In this document: positions 40,907 to 51,149 of the stretch, one piece after another
Position numbering within the stretch: the first letter of the stretch is position 1
Layout of the letters: each line of letters starts with the position of its first letter
DNA from: Plasmodium malariae
Taxonomy: Eukaryota > Apicomplexa > Aconoidasida > Haemosporida > Plasmodiidae
Reading direction: 5' to 3'
Assembly (NCBI RefSeq): GCF_900090045.1
Contig: NC_041787.1
Coordinates: 1,508,001-1,572,000 of the forward strand
Length of the DNA stretch: 64,000 nucleotides
Program-made: the position numbers and the translations under genes
The notes under the pieces: model-generated
The model's database searches: none
What the model was told of the DNA's origin: nothing
What the model saw: the letters and a program-made list of their open reading frames with translations, nothing else

Positions 40907-41121
40907 ACAAATAGTGAGAAAAAAAAAAGGAGTGAAAACGGTATTTAAAAATAATCCTTTTAAAAAGAAAGATTAAACAGTAATATATCAGGAGAGAGAA
41001 AAAAAAAAAAAAAAGAAAAAAAAAAAAGAAGGGGAAGAAGCAATAAAGGTAGTGGTAGTACTAATAGGAGCAGCAGCAACAGCTGCATAGGAAGCAGAAT
41101 CGGGAAAGGAAAAGGAATGAG

Positions 41122-44100
41122 ATGAGCATGGCCCCAAGGAACCATAAAAGTGACTACAAAAAAAAAAATGAAAATGATGCAGGTATAAAAATAAAAATTA
41201 ACAAAATTGATAAAAATCACAAAAATAATAAAAATCACAAAAACGATAAAATTAATATAAACGATAAAAATGACAAAAATGATAAGAGTAACAAAAATAG
41301 CTTCAAACCAAATGGAAAAAATGAAGAGGGAAAAAAAAAAAGAAAAGACTACAGTAATTCGGATACAACAAGGAGGAGAACAGGCAGACTGGAAAGTCAT
41401 GATATCAGTAAGATAAAACATGTAAGGAAGGAGACGCACATAAACACAACTAATAAGAATCGACCCTCTTGTAATGTTATAAAGAACAAATCTGAAAACA
41501 GTTATAAGAATGTAGATGTACCTGTTAATGTAAAAGGAAAAATACCTAATAATAGTAATCGAGAAAAGGTGCCAAAAGGAGATAATACAAGTTTACTAAG
41601 TAGTAATAAAGACATGGCATTTCAAGGTACTATCAAAAATCAGAGGTCAACTATAGCGAGAAAAGAAGAAAATACAAATGAAAAGGGGAAAAAAAAAGAT
41701 AAAAAAATAGAAAAAAAAAAAGATAAAAAAGAAAAAAATACGTTAACAAATGAAGGTTTAAATGATAAATTGAAATGTCAAAAATTAAATAAGAGGCATA
41801 TTGAAAAAGGAAAAAAACATGCAAAAAATATTAGCAAAAAAAGTGAGTTAACCATAACTAATACAAGGGTGAAAGGCGTAAGGATAAACAAACTGACGAA
41901 CGAATCAAACAGAAAAATGAAAAAAATACAGCAAAAAAAGGGGAAAAAATTAACACATATGCAAAATGAGAAAGAAGTGGTAGATAGTGGAGATTTTTTG
42001 TCATTAAGGGAAACTCAAAAGGAGAGTGGTATGTACGATAAGGCAGAAGTAGAAATGACTGTGGAAGAAGAAGTGGAAACAACTGCGGAAGAAGAAGCGG
42101 AAGAAGAAGTTCAAGTAGAAGCGAATGCAGAATCAAAGGATAATGAAGAGCTGAATGGAGGTGACGGTGGTTCCCCATCGAATGAAGAGAAAAATGGCAA
42201 AGGAAAAAAAAACTATGATGAGGCTTTGCCATTTTGGTGTTTTATGCAAAAAAAGTTAAAGGTGAGAAAAGCAACACAAGAAAATTATTATGGAGATAGT
42301 ATAAAGAGGAGAAGGAAAAAGATGATGAAAATGAAAAATAAGGCAATAAAAAAATCAATAGATGAGTTAATAAAAAACAGTACTTTGAATAATACAATTA
42401 TTACCGCTAATAATAAATTTAACATATACAATAGTGGAAAAGGAAACGCTCTGTACTATTTAGAAAGAATAAATTGTAACAATGAAAAATTGAATGCAGA
42501 TAATAAGATAAAACTAAATGTTGTATCAGAAATAATAAACATTAAAAAACAAAAATTTGTAATAGGATCATCATATAGAAAATGTGATTTAGTAATAAAA
42601 GGAGATATAGAAAGTGAACAGTGTGAATTGGTATGTAGATGTGTTGAGAAAAATATTAACCATTCAAATGATATAAATAGACAAATAAATAAATACAATT
42701 TATTTATTATTAATAAGTCTGTAAGTAATAGTACAATAGTTAACAACACAGTTGTTGATATAGAACAAATAAAAGATGAAGATACCATCTTTTTAGGTAT
42801 TGATCATATAGACAAAAAGAATACCGCTAAATATATTTATAAGATAAAATATAATAAAATGGCCAACATTTTTAATATTAATAATTTATGCCAATATAGT
42901 AAAGATAATTGTATACATGTACAAATTATCAATTCAGAAAAAAGAGAAAAAGGTAGTAAAATTATCTCTAACAATTTTTCCTTAAATAATCAAAATGAAG
43001 AACAAGAATCTCAGGTCTCTATATTAATATTTCTCATAATGAATAATAACCCTAATATGTTAAATGAACCAATTTATTATATGAATAATTTAAATTGTTT
43101 TTCAAATTTAAATTCTACTCCTAAAAAAAGTGTAGAAAATGTAAAACAGGTTAAGAACTCCACATCTGTTAATAAAATGATTAAAGAAGACTCTCCTAAT
43201 ACACAATTTAATGAAAGCATTAAAAAAATTAATAAAATTTGTCAGAGTAGAATTTCCCCATTATGTGTAAAAAATTCTATTGAAAAGGAGAAAAAATTGA
43301 AAGGACCATTAAAAACTGAACATCACTCGAAAGAACTACCAGTAACTTTATTAAATGCTTGTGCTGAGTTGTGTAAAGAGATAAACAGAACTGTTACCAA
43401 GGATAATGATAAACAGGCCAGTTCATTTAAGAAGGGGATGCCCACGCTAAGTCGTGGCACATTGCTTATGCCAAACAGTTGTACATCGATGCCACATGAT
43501 AGCACATCTATGCCAAACGGTGGTACACCTATACCAAATTGCTACGTAGCGCCAACGAAAGCAAATAACTTTTATCAACATAATAATAATGAGCACAATA
43601 TAAACACCAATTTTCATAGCAATTCTGGTTCTAGCCAAAAAAATTGTGCGTTCAGTTGTGATAATAAGAAAATGTACAATAGTCACACTGTAATTCATAA
43701 TATAGCAAAAGGTGCAGGAATAGAAGAGGATGTCAGTAATATTGTGAAGGATAGTAGAGGTATGAATGATCTACTAGGGGTAAGTAATGCACGTGAAAAG
43801 TGCTCTAACTATATAGATGGTGATCATTGTGATCATCATTTTGAACATCATCATGGTCCTCTTTCCAGTTGCACAAAAAGCGCCAAAGAAGAAAACATGT
43901 ATGAAAAAAGCCTTTTTGGTAGTACATTACAGGTTCATAATAATTCCATAGAGGAAAAAGAAAAAACAAATGTAAACAGTACAGAAAAGGAAAATATGTT
44001 CGAAAGTGCTAGTAACAATATTACGCATGAACATAATATTATGTATGAACAGTTTCTAACGAAAGACCGTAAGGACTATACGAATGGAAAGGAAAAACGC

Positions 44101-45093
44101 TCGATCGGAGTAAATCATACAAATATGAACTGTAGTAAAAATATTAGTTCTCTTTCCCCATCAACTGACTTGTATTGTGGAAAAAATTACCAGGATGTAT
44201 TATATAATAAGAAATGTAACAAAGATGAAAATGCGATGGAAGATGAAAATAAGAAGGAAGGTGAAAATGCGATGGAAGGTGAAAATGCGATGGAAGGTGA
44301 AAATAAGAAGGAAGGTGAAAATAAGAAGGAAGGTGAAAATGCGATGGAAGGTGAAAATAAGAAGGAAGGTGAAAATGCGATGGAAGGTGAAAATGCGATG
44401 GAAGATGAAAATGCGATGGAAGATGAAAATGCGATGGAAGGTGAAAATAAGAAGGAAGGTGAAAAATATCAAGCAAATATAAATCCTAATGACTCTTTAA
44501 TGATGACACCAGGAAAATATGGTAATTTTTCGAACAGCAATAATAATCAAATTATGTTTTATGACTGTAAAGAAGAAAAGATGATGCATTCTGTTCCTTC
44601 TGTTAATAGTAATAATATACCCAATGTAACGCTTAAAGCATCTGAGTCTAGTGAATTTTTGAAAAATACCGAAAAAGGCCTGTACTCCTTTTTATATTGT
44701 AAAAACAATGTTAATGATTCAAATCATGATTTTACATTATGCTTAAAAAATGAAAAAGGGGTAGAAAAATATCTAAAAGTTATAGGAGAAATTAAAGTAA
44801 AACGAAATGCCATTTTTTCGGACCTTAAACATAATATAGATTTGAAACTTTTAGATAAATCTATTGAACTTACAACTTTCAATAAAATAAATTATTTGAA
44901 ATGTGAATCCATTTCCAACAAAAAATATTCCATTCATTTGAATGCTTTTTCTGATAAATTAGATGAAACAAAATTTAATGAATTTTCTGCTTTACATCTA
45001 GATTATATTGATAACACAAATTTTTCAGATTTAGATACCACTGAAGCATTTGAACTGAAAAAAATGTTATTTATAAAATATGACGAAGAATAG
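41122..45093 (+). CDS. FHA-domain protein, otherwise unknown
   Basis: A single exon of 1323 residues. Residues 1-450 are Lys/Asn-rich and probably disordered, with an acidic patch near 310-355. Residues about 470-590 have the pattern of a forkhead-associated phosphothreonine-binding domain: KFVIGSSYRKCDLVIKGDI (the GR..xCDIVL pattern), then YNLFIINKSVSNSTIVNNTV (the SxNGTFVN pattern), then IKDEDTIFLG (the L.dGD.I.lG pattern). The first Arg and the Asn-Gly are not conserved (IGSS, NSTI), so phosphopeptide binding is uncertain. The rest is low complexity up to a hexapeptide repeat (residues about 1035-1115) and a non-repetitive C-terminal domain (about 1185-1323) that looks folded. No signal peptide; the basic N-terminus suggests a nuclear protein. 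The function is unknown. Confidence 0.9.
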   Translation: MSMAPRNHKSDYKKKNENDAGIKIKINKIDKNHKNNKNHKNDKININDKNDKNDKSNKNSFKPNGKNEEGKKKRKDYSNSDTTRRRTGRLESHDISKIKHVRKETHINTTNKNRPSCNVIKNKSENSYKNVDVPVNVKGKIPNNSNREKVPKGDNTSLLSSNKDMAFQGTIKNQRSTIARKEENTNEKGKKKDKKIEKKKDKKEKNTLTNEGLNDKLKCQKLNKRHIEKGKKHAKNISKKSELTITNTRVKGVRINKLTNESNRKMKKIQQKKGKKLTHMQNEKEVVDSGDFLSLRETQKESGMYDKAEVEMTVEEEVETTAEEEAEEEVQVEANAESKDNEELNGGDGGSPSNEEKNGKGKKNYDEALPFWCFMQKKLKVRKATQENYYGDSIKRRRKKMMKMKNKAIKKSIDELIKNSTLNNTIITANNKFNIYNSGKGNALYYLERINCNNEKLNADNKIKLNVVSEIINIKKQKFVIGSSYRKCDLVIKGDIESEQCELVCRCVEKNINHSNDINRQINKYNLFIINKSVSNSTIVNNTVVDIEQIKDEDTIFLGIDHIDKKNTAKYIYKIKYNKMANIFNINNLCQYSKDNCIHVQIINSEKREKGSKIISNNFSLNNQNEEQESQVSILIFLIMNNNPNMLNEPIYYMNNLNCFSNLNSTPKKSVENVKQVKNSTSVNKMIKEDSPNTQFNESIKKINKICQSRISPLCVKNSIEKEKKLKGPLKTEHHSKELPVTLLNACAELCKEINRTVTKDNDKQASSFKKGMPTLSRGTLLMPNSCTSMPHDSTSMPNGGTPIPNCYVAPTKANNFYQHNNNEHNINTNFHSNSGSSQKNCAFSCDNKKMYNSHTVIHNIAKGAGIEEDVSNIVKDSRGMNDLLGVSNAREKCSNYIDGDHCDHHFEHHHGPLSSCTKSAKEENMYEKSLFGSTLQVHNNSIEEKEKTNVNSTEKENMFESASNNITHEHNIMYEQFLTKDRKDYTNGKEKRSIGVNHTNMNCSKNISSLSPSTDLYCGKNYQDVLYNKKCNKDENAMEDENKKEGENAMEGENAMEGENKKEGENKKEGENAMEGENKKEGENAMEGENAMEDENAMEDENAMEGENKKEGEKYQANINPNDSLMMTPGKYGNFSNSNNNQIMFYDCKEEKMMHSVPSVNSNNIPNVTLKASESSEFLKNTEKGLYSFLYCKNNVNDSNHDFTLCLKNEKGVEKYLKVIGEIKVKRNAIFSDLKHNIDLKLLDKSIELTTFNKINYLKCESISNKKYSIHLNAFSDKLDETKFNEFSALHLDYIDNTNFSDLDTTEAFELKKMLFIKYDEE
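44226..44463 (+). repeat. 18-bp in-frame repeat encoding ENAMEG / ENKKEG
   Basis: About 13 copies of an 18-bp unit, GAAAATGCGATGGAAGGT or GAAAATAAGAAGGAAGGT (GAT for GGT in some), inside the FHA-domain gene. The two unit types are interspersed. Confidence 0.97.
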
Positions 45094-45616
45094 TCATGCT
45101 TGTTCTTCGTGTTACAAAGTATGCTGTCATTTTGCCATTTTTTTTTTTCAATTTCTTTCACTTTTACGTTCACTTCTACGTTCACTTTTACGTTCACTTT
45201 TACTTTTTTTTTTTATGTTTTCAAATATTTTAAATGTGCTAGTAGCTATCTTTGCCTTTTTTTTAAAGAAAACTTGTGAAGTTTTTTTTATTTAATTTAC
45301 ATTTTTAGTGTTTAATTTTATTATACTTGCATAAGTATGCACATATATACACGTGTATACATATATATATATGTATAAGTATGAAACATTTTAATCTTTT
45401 TGAAAATCTACTTTAATAACTTTTTTAATTGTTATTTAATAGCATATTTTAACAAAATGCCATAAAAACATAAACAGAGTTGGAAATATGAGTTTATCAA
45501 TATTTTTTAGTTATTTTCAAAAAAATTAAAAAGAGCATCTTTCAATATATGGAATTTTTTTTTTTTTTATAAATATAACAATTGCACTTTAAAACTTTAT
45601 AGAACCAAGAAAATGC

Positions 45617-45648
<32 letters not shown>

Positions 45649-46156
45649 TTTTTAAAATAAAAGAATAAATCTTAACTGTAGTACATGAATATGAAAGTAC
45701 CATAACTTCATAGCAATACAGAAGAAGTTATAAAAATAATACAAGTATATTCGCAATAATATTTTTGCAAGCTTCAATCAAATCATAAAATTCAAAAAAA
45801 GAAGTGAGACTTTGTAGTTTATGTATAACAACATTTAGAAGCGATTAAAAAAAAAAAAAAAATTTCTTTTTTTTGTGTTCCTTTTCATTAATTCGTTTTT
45901 GAGAAATTTTTGTGAATTCTCTTTTTCCAAAATAGCGCAGTTATTTTTTCTTCAAAAAATTTTTAAAAGTATCTATATTTATATACATATATATATATAT
46001 ATATATAACATATTTGTATATGTTTGCATATATAATCAAGTCAAACCCTTGAACGTTTTGTTTATTTACCCATTTTTATTTATATCAGAGATGATGCAGC
46101 TGTAGATACTGTATGACAAAAATAGTCAGAGGAAAAAAAAAAAAAAATACCTGAAC
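45094..46156. other. intergenic between same-strand genes
   Basis: About 1.06 kb of AT-rich DNA with a short (CGTTCACTTTTA)-like repeat right after the FHA gene stop (45160-45205), A-runs near 45617 and 45848, and a TA tract near 45985. No gene is seen. Confidence 0.7.
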
Positions 46157-49140
46157 ATGACAGGCTGTAAAGCAAGATTAATTATAAAAAAAAAAAATTA
46201 CAACAATAAATGTAACAACAATAAATGTAGCAACAATAAATGTAGCAACAAAAAATGTAGCAACAAAAAATGTAGCAACAAAAAATGTAGCAACAATAAA
46301 TATAGTAACAATAAATATAGTAACAAAATAAAGAAAAAAAGCAAAGGAAAAAATGAGCATGGGGATAATATTGATGAGAGATCCCTATTGCAAAAAGAAA
46401 TTGATGAAAAACTAGGGATTGTTGTAGAGGAAAATAAAAAAAAACAATATGAAGAACAGTGGAAAAGTAATATAAACAAAAATGACAGTAATAGTATTAG
46501 TGAAAAACCAAATATAAATGTGGAAGATAGTAAAAATGATAAAAAGAAAGATAAAAGTAGAAAGTATAAAAATAACTTAACCATAATTGATAAACATGTT
46601 TTAACATCACACGAGTTTAAAACATTACCAATAAGTAAAAGGACCTTAAAAGCTTTAAATGAAAACAACTTTGTGCATATGACAAATATACAATCCGTGT
46701 CTATACCGATTGTTTTATTAAATAAACATATTTATGCTCAAGCCCAAACAGGTACAGGGAAAACTTTATGCTTTTGTATACCTTTAGTTGAAAAAATGTA
46801 TAGGAATAGTATTGATAGCTATAATAAAATTTTGGGAGGATTAATAATAACTCCAACCAGAGAATTAGTATTTCAAATTTTTGAAGTTTTAAACATGTTA
46901 AATAAATATCATAAATTAAATATTTGTTGTGCAATAGGGGGAAAAGATGAAGAAAGAGAAAAATGTATTTTTAGTTATGCCAATATTATTGTGTGCACAA
47001 CTGGAAGACTACTATTCCATTTGGAAAATAATTATTACTGCAATTTAGATTATTTAAGTACTCTTGTAATTGATGAAATAGATAAATTAATTGACAAAAG
47101 TTTTTATGATAATTTAAAAAACATTTTATTATATAAACCAAAGGAAAATTGTCAGATATGTTTATTTTCAGCAACGATATGTAAATTTTTAAATATTATA
47201 TTAAAAACGTTTTGTGTGAAAGATTATGAATATGTCAGTATTAATGACAATGATAAATATATAGAAAATAATAATGTGCAACAAATTTTTATCGAATGCA
47301 GTATTTATAATAAAATTAATTATTTGTATACTTTTTTATTTTCAAAAAAAAATAAAAAAATAATTGTTTTTTTCTCAACATGTAAACAAGTTCGATTTAT
47401 GTATGAAGCTTTTAAAAAGATAAAAGTTGGTGTTATGAAATTTTTACAATTACATGGAAAATTAAAACAAACGTCTAGATTAAACACATATCATTTTTTT
47501 TCAAAAAAACAAAATTTTGTTTGTTTATTTACTACCGATATTGCTTGTAGAGGGTTAGATTTCGCTTCAGTGGATTGGGTTATACATTTTGATTTTCCAG
47601 AAACTGTCGAAACCTTTATTCACAGGTCAGGTAGAACAGGTAGATTTACGAATGTTGGTAATAGCCTTATATTTTTAACAAGTGAAATTGATGATAAAAA
47701 AATATTTTTACATGTTTTAAAAGAAAACAATATAGAAATTAAGGAAAAGTTTATTAAAAAACAAAAGCTATTCGATATAAGCAATAAAATACACTCTTTA
47801 AATGCTGCTTTTGTTGAAATAAAATATCTAGCAAAAAAGGCGTTAGTTATATATTTAAGACATTTGTACATTGTTATGAAATTTAAGGATATAAAGAAAA
47901 TAGATTTAAACCAGCTGGCTTACGCATATGGCTTGATTGAATTTTCCGCGGATATGATGGAAGAATTGAACATATCTTCAAATAACAAAGTAGCCGTTAA
48001 CAGGAAGAGGACACGGTTCGAAAAGTATTTGGAAATATTGAATAGTAAGAAGCTAAAGAAGAGAAGCGAACGAAAAGAAGGGAAGACAGAGGAAAGGGCG
48101 GAGGAAGAGGTAAGGGAAGAGGAAGTGTCAAACGGGGGGAACACACACAAATGTGTTTTAAATAGCAAACGTAGCAGTTATAACCAAAATGAAAAAGATA
48201 GTATTATATTCAGTTCAGAGAAGAAGAACAAAATTTTGAATGATTATAAACATAATGATATAAGTGATAATGAAATTTTGGTAGATAGGCATATAGAAGA
48301 ATTAGACGATGATTTTTTTAAACCAAAAAAGGTTGAAATAGAAGATAACTCCCTAATATTACTGCCAACTAGAAAAAGAAAGAAACGAGTTAAAGTAGCT
48401 AAAACTTTAAGTAATAGTATTTTATATGATGAGGATGGGAATGAAATAAATGATGATAAAACTAAATTAAAAATTTTACTTGATGAATTAAATGAAGATA
48501 AAAAAGATGGTAACCAAGATGAAGAAGATGAACATATTGACATATTTAATGAAAAAACATACATTGAGTCGCTGAAAGAAAAAGTTGAAAAGGATAACGA
48601 ACAAACAAAATTTAGCAAGCTAAGAAAAAAAGAAAAAGTTATACAATTAAAAATGAGTGACTCATATAGCTCGGATGAACATTCTGATCTTGCGAAAAAT
48701 CCTTTGTACGATGAAAATGAAGAGTCATGTAGTTCCTGTGATAATAATAACACATATAAAAATTTAGAACAAAAAGCAGATGATTCCTTTATTAAAGATA
48801 AAAGAAACAGAAAATTACACAATAATAAGAGTGAAACAAAAATGAGCGAAGAAAATATAAACGGTAAAATTGCGCTCTTTTGTTTGTATATAAATATATA
48901 CATTTATTTTTTTTCTTATATTTGCATGTGATTATTTATCTCCATTGTTACTACTTTAGTAGATTGTAGTAAATTTCACTTCCTTGTCTTTTTGTAATAT
49001 GAATATATACATTTAATTTGTATTATCATACTATACGTATTTTATTAATACTATTAAATTAATACTTTCATTTATTATATTTTTCTTTTTTTTTAGAAGA
49101 TATATCATGTTTAGAAAATAAAGTATTGGCATTTTTATAG
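46157..49140 (+). CDS. DEAD-box RNA helicase, DDX10/Dbp4 type, 2 exons
   Basis: Exon 1 is 46157-48863, the intron is GT..AG (48864-49096), and exon 2 is 49097-49140. The product has 916 residues ending EDISCLENKVLAFL. Reading through the intron instead gives an odd hydrophobic tail and a stop at 48931, which I reject. Motifs: FVHMTNIQSVSIP (Q motif), AQAQTGTGKT (near 196-203), TPTREL, TTGRLL, VIDEIDKLID (near 304; motif II is DEID), FSATI, DIACRGLDF, and HRSGRTGR (near 488). The tail EIKYLAKKALVIYLRHLYIV with LNQLAYAYGL matches the DDX10/Dbp4 C-terminal extension (L...A..A..SY.RS.YL, then LA.S.GL). Dbp4 releases U14 snoRNA in 18S rRNA processing, so a nucleolar role is inferred. The N-terminus has an NNKCS repeat; the C-terminus is acidic/Lys-rich. 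Confidence 0.93.
46196..46330 (+). repeat. 15-bp in-frame repeat encoding NNKCS / NKKCS
   Basis: About nine copies of AACAATAAATGTAGC-like units at the N-terminus of the DDX10-type helicase; the last two change Cys to Tyr (NNKYS). Confidence 0.95.
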
Positions 49141-50686
49141 AGAGGAATTATCCCCCTTCATTATGTAAATGGAAACTCTTTCTATTTTAAGTAGAATAGT
49201 TTGTTTCATTTTTGGAAACATTTTATGTGTTTATCATCCCTTTTGAGTGTCATACTTAAAAGTGTAATTTGACTGGTCTTTTTTTTGTTGATTTAAATTG
49301 ATGCGTATTGGTAATTTTGCTTTTTTCTTTTTTTTTTCACTATCTTCCCCCTTTTTTTTTAATTTATATAAAGAAGGAAAAATAAATATATAAATAAAAA
49401 CACGTATATAATTTAATGCTAAAATTAAAGCGCACATGCTATTCCCAGGTCTTCAATGATTTTTCTTAAACATTAAACAGCCATTTTTAATACAAGAACA
49501 TAACGTTCCAGCTGGGCTGATAACGTTATACATATATATATATATATATATATTTATTTATTTGTTTTTATTATTTTATTTTTATTATTTGCTCTGGGAA
49601 TACGAATGCTTATGATATATAGAGCTGCAGCAGCTTCGTAGCAGGTAGTGCCATCTAGTCTTACATTTTCGTACATATTAATCTTTCTACGTTTATCTCG
49701 CAAAAAATGGTAAGACTAGGAATGTATGTTTTATATAGCTTAAAGCGTATTAAATTTATGGCAAATAAGGGGAAGAATTTTCGTAATACGAGGGTAATTT
49801 TGCTTTTTAATGCGTTTTAAGTTCTTCCTTACACGCACAACAAAAGGTTTGTTTATATATATTCATATACATATACGTATGAATGTAATTATATGTAAGC
49901 GAAAAGGTCATTTACTAAAAGGACATTACTTTATCTTCTTTTAAATGATGTGTAAATATAAACGTATCCGTAAAAATTAACTTCGTTATAGCTGTCATAC
50001 TGCTACATGGATGTACTCTTTGTAATGAAGCCCCCCCCCCCCATATTGAGATTAATCTGTAAGCGATGAATGCTTTAACGTTGGAAAATGGTTTTCTTGA
50101 AGGATGCATATTTATATATGTATTAAAAAAGGAAAAACAAAAAAGGAATGAAAAAAAATTCGAAAAAAAGTGAAATATTTTGTACTCTTTTTTCATTTTA
50201 CACAAAATGGAACTATTTTCCTTTTAAAAAATAGTAAATGAAATGGATATTAATATTTTAAAATGACACGAAAGGGAAAAATTGTAAAAAGGTTGAAAAT
50301 GCATAGCTGTAATTTTATTTTATTTTGTTCTATTCCTATATTTATTTTTTATATATTCATAATTTTTTTTTTTTTATAATAAAAAAGAGAAAGCATTAAA
50401 AGGGGCATCGCAACTTATGACTGCTCTCATACACTGTTTAACGCATAAAATTTTAGTAATAAGGATATAATATGCATGTATATAATACATATATGCACTT
50501 CACCGAATAGGAGGTTATTCGAGCTTTATAATGACAAAATTAAATTAATTTTAACTTTAACTTCCCAAGGTATTTTATTATGTGCACATAATTACATATG
50601 TACAAAGTATTTGGTAAAAAGGAAGTAAAAATACTTTATTTTTATTACATTCGTAAAATATACAAGATCCGATAAATAAATATACG

Positions 50687-50728
<42 letters not shown>

Positions 50729-50828
50729 ACTATATAAATTTGAGTGAGCACAATCAGGGAAAAAAAATGAGTAACCAAAATCACGTTTTCTTATCTTATA
50801 CCTATATTGTGATTTACTTATAAATAAT
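49141..50828. other. intergenic, upstream of SRP RNA
   Basis: No protein gene is supported. It holds a TA tract (49531-49552), a G+C-enriched island at about 49590-49700 that might be a small RNA, a run of about 13 C residues near 50030 and a TA tract near 50700. Confidence 0.6.
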
Positions 50829-51142
50829 GTCCGGCTGATTGCTCTTTTATGGGTTAGCAGCTGTAACTGAAAAGGGACAGCAGATCTTCTGCAAAAAATT
50901 TTGGGATACTACTATATATTGTGAGAAATTTCAATATCATGATTTGTTCCCGCCTACAGCAAGACATCAGTTACTTAGTATGTCCTGATGGAGAGAGGAT
51001 AGGCTGAAGTAATAATGAACTGCAAACCGCCTCAGGCTGGAAACAGAGCAGGGTCAGTAGTCGCTGATGTACGGTGCCGAAGATTACGGTTGAGCATAAT
51101 GATACGTTCGAATCTCACATGTAAAAGTATGTGCACCATTTT
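50829..51142 (+). ncRNA. signal recognition particle RNA (7SL)
   Basis: The RNA scaffold of the particle that targets nascent secretory proteins to the ER. The S-domain helix 8 core is clear: TGAACTGCAAACCGCCTCAG and GGCTGGAAACAGAGCAGGGT (51016-51053) match the eukaryotic GUGAACCGG...GGUCGGAAACGGAGCAGGUC element, followed by TCAGTAGTCG as in human GAUCAGUAGUG. A GGAG loop at 50990 fits the SRP19-binding helix 6 tetraloop. In the 5' Alu part, GCTGTAACTG contains the UGUNR motif bound by SRP9/14. A run of T starting at 51139 ends the gene as a polymerase III terminator. The 5' end is set only within about 20 bases. The position next to the 5S cluster agrees with the P. falciparum chromosome 14 layout as I remember it. 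Confidence 0.9.
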
Positions 51143-51149
51143 TTTTTTA
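51139..51149 (+). terminator. polymerase III T-run terminator of the SRP RNA
   Basis: A run of about 11 T residues directly after the SRP RNA, where a polymerase III terminator is expected. Confidence 0.75.

Larger units (their letters stand above)
36319..41121. other. 4.8-kb divergent intergenic region, repeat-rich
   Basis: Head-to-head spacer between the DDX55-type gene (-) and the FHA gene (+), the longest gene-free stretch within the protein-coding part of the window. It holds the GCATTTTAG repeat (36418-36572), A-rich/T-rich blocks (37510-37650, 39370-39680), a 16-bp TA-rich repeat (38400-38790) and a 12-bp repeat (40764-40906). I checked for hidden exons and found only short mixed-composition patches (near 37475-37520, 38120-38190, 38800-38925) with no consistent frame. 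Confidence 0.6.

Noticed and set aside
48864..48931. Extension of the DDX10-type helicase into ALFCLYINIYIYFFSYICM
   Set aside because: This is intron sequence. The GT donor at 48864 and acceptor at 49096 join in phase to a coding-like end.
49445..49530. Possible C/D box snoRNA around CAATGATTTTT...GCTGATAACG
   Set aside because: Box C is imperfect and the ends do not pair; too weak to list as a gene.
49915..50205. 96-codon minus-strand frame over the C-run
   Set aside because: It includes poly-G/poly-A artefacts, has no recognisable domain and noncoding composition at both ends.
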